Source: Lunularia cruciata
Taxonomy: Eukaryota > Streptophyta > Marchantiopsida > Lunulariales > Lunulariaceae
NCBI GenBank assembly: GCA_948567375.1
Contig: OX419758.1
Coordinates: 13,335,001-13,399,000, forward strand
Length of the DNA: 64,000 bases
Reading direction: 5' to 3'
Shown here: piece by piece, positions 59,746 to 64,000 of the stretch
Position numbering within the stretch: position 1 is the stretch's first letter
How the letters are laid out: every line of letters begins with the position of its first letter
Translations under genes and position numbers: made by a program
The notes under the pieces: generated by a model
The model's input: only the letters and a program-made list of their open reading frames with translations
Database searches by the model: none
What the model was told of the DNA's origin: nothing

Positions 59746-61807
59746 ATGAAAATAGACCAAAAAATATGTGATAGTGTAATTTAGTATATTAGTATCTTCC
59801 CTTATAAGTAAATTAACATATAATTTGATGAATAATTGATTTAGTTGAACTTGATCTTTTTGAAAAATTCAACTTTTATTGGATTTTCATGTTAAATTGA
59901 AATTAAATTCAACTAGAAGAATCTTAACAAGTTTACTTTTAACATTTACAAATTATTTGAAATAAATAAGTGTTTATAATTTTAATATAATAATATGATG
60001 AAATAATTCATATTAATGTATTGAATTCACAATAATTATTATATTGTAATTAAAATTTTTTGTGAAAAATTAATCAAATTTTCATGGACAAAATGATTTC
60101 AATTGAAAAATGAACATACATATAATCAGCAATCTAAATAACTCATGTTCATTCAAAATCACTCCTCATACTGCTGTTGGATTACAATATTCTAGTAAAT
60201 AATATGAAAGTAGAATAAAAAGATCAAGTCTTTAGTTCCCCTATAATGAAATAATTAAGAATTACTTTCACAATTTAAAGATACAAAATTTAGACAGAAC
60301 TTACTAAAAATGATACTAGAGGATAAAAACATAAAATATATCTATAGGATGATAGATAAGAATTTGTAAACGATGGATAAGGTAGTCCATGATATGTAAA
60401 ATACATTAACTAATATAAGAGGCATGATCGAAGGAAAACGGCACAAGACGCGAAGAACTAAGCTTATGAAGATTTTCAAGAACCTACGCACACTAAAGAA
60501 CATTATGAGTGTGATATTGAAACATCTAAGCATGAACTAGGCGGAAAGTTTATCCATTACATTGCTCATGTATAGTATTTTAACGAGTGACCATTGTTAG
60601 CAAATTATTCAGGTTTGACTTCGATCAACCGATGGTATCTACAGGCACTACCATGGCAGATCTAAGTAATGTTGAGGGGCTTCATGAATCGATGTTCATC
60701 ATACTGTTTTGGATTGACCTGTACGTTGCTGAAATCCTTGCTTGTTTGCAAAATACAATCAACAACAACTGATCTCTTTGTATTTCATAGAGATTTAATT
60801 TTATTGAACTATTTTGAATTTACCAGTAAATTATGAAAAGGATTTAGAAAAGAATAAAAGCTTTTACCTGTTTCTCCACGGTGAAGTGCACATGAAATTG
60901 CACCATTATATTTATGCAATATGCCAATTTGGCTACGATCGTGGCCCTTTGACATTGGCTGATGAGGTTTGACACTTTTTCTATTTTCGCAATACTCTTA
61001 CAAGAACATAAGGTAGAAAACTAATTTAGTCCCCTCTCCCCACTCAGATTGACTCTAAATTTGATGGGATAATTTATGATAATTATCAATAATCCCTGTA
61101 AGTCATATACACAACAAACAGATAGAATACTACTATCTGCCACCATAATTCTTACTCAAGGGAGGAGGGTTGGTACAAACTATCTAAAAACCCCGAAAAC
61201 AAGAACAAAAGGGAAGTTCCATTCCGTTAACTTGAACATTAGGCTAACTTAAACGGACATCAATAAAATAAAAAGAAGGTTTTGATCAGTTAAGGACAAT
61301 TTTCCATAACCCAAAAAAGCATATTATATTCTAAATATTATCTACATCTCGTTAGATAAATAAAGGACGTGGTTGATCCTACTGTTTCTAAAGAAATTAT
61401 TTTCCTTACAGCTAGATCCTAAACTAAATAATTGGACTGGATGGAAAATCCGGAGCTGAAGCCTGCAGCACAAGGAACCGGACTTTCGGACTGGGTGGGA
61501 ATTAAAATCCTAGAACTTGGGGCGGAAGGAGATCCGGTCTAAGGAATTGATTGGATTTCAATATAATACACTAAATTCTGTGGCCGATGGGAAGTTCGAG
61601 CTTAGTTCGGGTAACCGGTTCAGTAATAAGGAAATTACATATTATGGCCCGAAGCGAATTCTTCCCGAGGATACGAGACTTTTGAGCACTTAAATACATT
61701 AATAAATAGTAATATGTAGGAAAGGTAAAGGATACAAGGTATAAACAAGTGCAAACGGAACAAAGAGTGCAAGATTTAATGACACACATTGCAAAAAAGA
61801 CATATCG
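59746..61807. other. AT-rich intergenic region, no gene
   Basis: Very AT-rich to about 60500, then mixed. Frames such as 60342-60533 (minus) and 60587-60772 (plus) are short and anonymous. No repeat end or domain is recognised. Confidence 0.6.
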
Positions 61808-61977
61808 AAATACCATAAAGAATATAGGGGAAAAAGTATATAGACAATAAATACAAAAGAAAATTTATCAGAGTAATACTCTGAATTGTGTGAAATACCA
61901 TAAAGAATATAGCGGGAAAAGTATATAGACAATAAATACAAAAGAAAATTTATCAGAGTAATACTCTGAATTGTGTG
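61808..61977. repeat. 85-bp tandem duplication
   Basis: AAATACCATAAAGAATATAG opens both copies, at 61808 and 61893. They differ at two positions in 85, so the duplication is fairly recent. It contains an AGAGTAATACTCT palindrome. Confidence 0.95.
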
Positions 61978-62029
61978 GTAGAGGTCCTCTCATAGTATGT
62001 TTGGTGAATGGAGTAAAGCCTACCTCATA

Positions 62030-62110
62030 GAAAACAAGAAGGAGGGAAGGGGAACATCAAGCCATACAAGGGAGAAGTGAGAGACAAAAGAGGTAATATG
62101 TCTGGTAAAT
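62030..62110 (-). mobile_element. LINE-A-like 3' end fragment
   Basis: AACAAGAAGGAGGGAAG, CATCAAGCCATACAAGGGAG and AGAGACAAAAGAGGTAATAT match the minus-strand terminus at 30834-30900 in order. The hairpin position is not conserved here. Confidence 0.65.
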
Positions 62111-62870
62111 AGGGAGGGAAGATCCTAGCCATGATGGGTATACCTATTGTAATTGCTCGTCGGTGACAACCCAAAGCTAGAGTGTGTTACAAAGTGACTC
62201 ATATGCACTCTCAATAATAGGATGTGAACATGGCAGGAAAGACAAGTAATATTTTTCTCCTCTGTAAAGAACTCCGTGCTACATCTTTGCAGATATCGTC
62301 AAAATGGCAATGTAAGCACCCAAAAATCTCAATTGCTAGGAAGGCAAAAAGTATTTGAGGATAACCAAAGTGCATGGTGGTCCTCCTTACCTCTAGAGGT
62401 AATAGTCGCTGCTACCGCCACTACTCCCACTTGTATGCTTGCTCGTGCCAATGACTTTTCTCAAAGAGTGTCCACTACTACCATGTCATGCAAGGGGCAA
62501 AAAAAACATCTTTGAAAGCCACTACTCCCACTTGTATGCTTGCTCGTGCCAATGACTTTTCTCAAAGAGTGTCCACTACTACCATGTCATGCAAGGTGCA
62601 AAAAAAACATCTTTGAAAGTAACGATATTCACTCGCACCTGATCGATAAGTAGTCCTAGTAGATCCACCCAAAGCTCAATCTGAATTAAGGCCATCATAA
62701 CTTATAATATCATAGCTCCAATATGCCATATGGAACCCATAAGAAATTAAACTCTAGAGGAGAAGTGGACTTCAACCCGCACTTAACAAATGACAAGAAA
62801 TTTGTGCGACTGTATGGTAAATAGAGGGAAATCTCGAGGTCAAAGCATCTGTCTAATATTCGTTATATAC
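62111..62870 (-). mobile_element. LINE-B-like 3' region fragment
   Basis: Similar to 7030-7330: CACCCAAAAATCTCA, GAAAGTAACGATATTCACTC and TAGTAGATCCACCCA correspond in order to sequences at 7104, 7236 and 7275. No reading frame with a domain is seen. It contains the 101-bp tandem duplication at 62418-62619. Confidence 0.55.
62418..62619. repeat. 101-bp tandem duplication, nearly identical copies
   Basis: CCACTACTCCCACTTGTATG opens both copies, at 62418 and 62519. Only one difference in 101 bp was found (AAGGGGC versus AAGGTGC), so this is the youngest tandem duplication in the window. Confidence 0.97.
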
Positions 62871-62879
62871 CGTTTGCGA

Positions 62880-63115
62880 AAAGGTGACCACGTACCAAAC
62901 AAGAAGGATGGGAAGACCCATCAAGCCGCACAAGGGAGAGACAATGGGACTAGGTCCCAATAATTTGGATATGAAAGATTTGCCCTCCTGCACCTAATAT
63001 ATCCAAACTATATACAGAGTGTAGTTAGTATGGTGTAGGTCTTATATTTCGATAAGAACATGCTTGCCTATACACAGTCGCCGTTGCCATCTATGAGAAA
63101 TGGATGACACGTCGG
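62880..63115 (-). mobile_element. LINE-A 3' end fragment with hairpin
   Basis: AAGAAGGATGGGAAGACC, CATCAAGCCGCACAAGGG, hairpin GGGACTAGGTCCC (62946-62958) and GCACCTAATATATCCAAACT match LINE-A2 from 30834 to about 31070 in order. This is a 5'-truncated copy of about 235 bp. Confidence 0.8.
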
Positions 63116-63231
63116 ACACCGTGGTATCAAGGAGTTTTGTTGAGTCTTTCTGTCAACTTGCGTTCGTGTTGAACTTGGGGTAGTGTGCCAAGTTTGGAGG
63201 TTTTGATAAGTCGCGAAAAGCCACCCACGTC

Positions 63232-63375
63232 GGATAACAAGAAGGATGGGAAGACCCCATCAAGACTATAGAAATAAAAATATAATAGGTAAAATGGGGT
63301 TAAATCCCATTAGTATCGTATCGGTGTGAGAAATTTGCCTTATCGCACCTGAGATAAGTTAAGTCTAATATAAGA
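63232..63375 (-). mobile_element. LINE-A 3' end fragment with hairpin
   Basis: AACAAGAAGGATGGGAAGAC, CCCATCAAG, hairpin GGGGTTAAATCCC (63296-63308), and TATCGCACCTGAGATA match the LINE-A terminus. Truncated to about 140 bp. Confidence 0.8.
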
Positions 63376-64000
63376 TAAATTAACGATAGGTTTCTCTGAT
63401 CGGTTGTTATTTGGCTATGTCATGGAGTAAAGGGGTCAACATCCCCTAAGGATAACTTCCAGGATCAGCTTACATGAACAAAATGTTCTGGAGGGAATAA
63501 CATTCTGCATAGAAGCGCGTTGAGGACCACTTCGTTGCCATTTTCATCCAGCTATGTCTTTAATTGGCTTTAAATTAAATTTTGTAATCTTAACGCAAAT
63601 ATGGGGATAAGAGCGTCCTCCGTCCAATAATAGAGTTAGAATAGTCACTACAGAAAGAGATGAAGAACATGGTTTGTATTTATGTACACGTAAGTTCAGC
63701 GTCGGGTTGAAAGTTTATAATTCTGCTACTCCACATAAAACTCTGATTGCATTTACAATCGATCCTCTCTGCGAGTCAGGTTATCTATAAGCTTCTCCGT
63801 GTAACTCGCCTTCACGTGTCAGATCACCTCGGGTTCCAGATCTCCTCCATCTGTGGCTCTCTCTGCAAGTGTGTATATACTGTAGTCCGCAGAGATGATT
63901 TCAACACTATCATAGTCCGTTTTGGTCGTGACCATGTTGTTCCGAGAGATCTTGAGGTCATAGCTTTATGCTCTACGGTAAAGTAGTGCTTAAGCTTTAG
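63376..64000. other. Window end, no gene assigned
   Basis: Composition is closer to balanced than the neighbouring spacer. A plus-strand frame at 63747-63986 (79 codons) has no recognisable motif. The start of a gene lying beyond the window is possible but unsupported. Confidence 0.45.

Noticed and set aside
1-64000. tRNA, rRNA or other RNA genes
   Set aside because: I found no cloverleaf with A and B boxes and no rRNA-like segment; the tRNA-like matches are retroelement primer sites only.

Overview
ORGANISM AND GENERAL CHARACTER. The window is AT-rich nuclear DNA from a land plant. The evidence is an intron-containing R2R3-MYB gene of the GAMYB-like type, chromodomain-bearing Ty3/gypsy elements (chromoviruses) primed by initiator-tRNA-Met-like sites, and a PIF/Harbinger transposase relic. 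Two repeat types are unusual for a flowering plant: a LINE that seems to carry a C-terminal restriction-like endonuclease, and a gypsy element with a PHD-type zinc finger after its integrase. I therefore lean weakly (inference only) to a non-flowering lineage such as a bryophyte, lycophyte, fern or gymnosperm. Only one host gene is convincing; most of the rest is nested, decayed transposable elements. LAYOUT, 1-15 kb. 1-3.77 kb is AT-rich with a 140-bp tandem duplication. The MYB gene (coding 3957-4337 joined to 4562-4816, 211 aa) follows an upstream ORF whose stop overlaps the MYB start codon. 7.0-10.0 kb is an old minus-strand LINE (LINE-B). An (AT)46 microsatellite lies at 12.3 kb and a minus-strand Harbinger transposase pseudogene at 14-14.8 kb. 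LAYOUT, 15-33 kb. gypsy-1 (plus strand, 14.8-22.2 kb) has protease, RT, RNase H, integrase and PHD-like parts; its 5' end is an inverted pair of LTR pieces. A 5'-truncated LINE-A copy flanked by a 16-bp target duplication lies at 23.5-26.1 kb. The 26-30.8 kb stretch has no recognised gene but holds two LINE-A 3' ends, a perfect 23-bp hairpin and a small GC-rich repeat. A minus-strand LINE-A copy with a deleted RT core lies at 30.8-33.2 kb. LAYOUT, 33-64 kb. A fold-back of gypsy-2 ends (33.2-35.9 kb) adjoins a minus-strand gypsy-1 copy (35.9-38.95 kb). That copy is interrupted by a solo gypsy-2 LTR and abuts a nearly complete gypsy-2 (38.96-45.55 kb). A solo LTR with a perfect 5-bp target duplication follows (45.6-46.4 kb). 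gypsy-3a (47.2-58.7 kb) has another solo gypsy-2 LTR inside it and a second copy of its own family, gypsy-3b (53.0-58.6 kb), inserted in its 5' LTR. 58.7-64 kb is AT-rich with short tandem duplications and several LINE 3' ends. HOW IT FITS TOGETHER. Nesting gives a relative order: gypsy-1 and gypsy-3a are hosts, and gypsy-2 and gypsy-3b are later arrivals. gypsy-2 LTRs occur in two forms, with one or two copies of a ~155-bp unit. The LINE-A 3' ends share a small hairpin just before the terminus, with paired changes between copies. All identities and ends were judged by eye; LINE ends and old element borders may be off by tens of bases.
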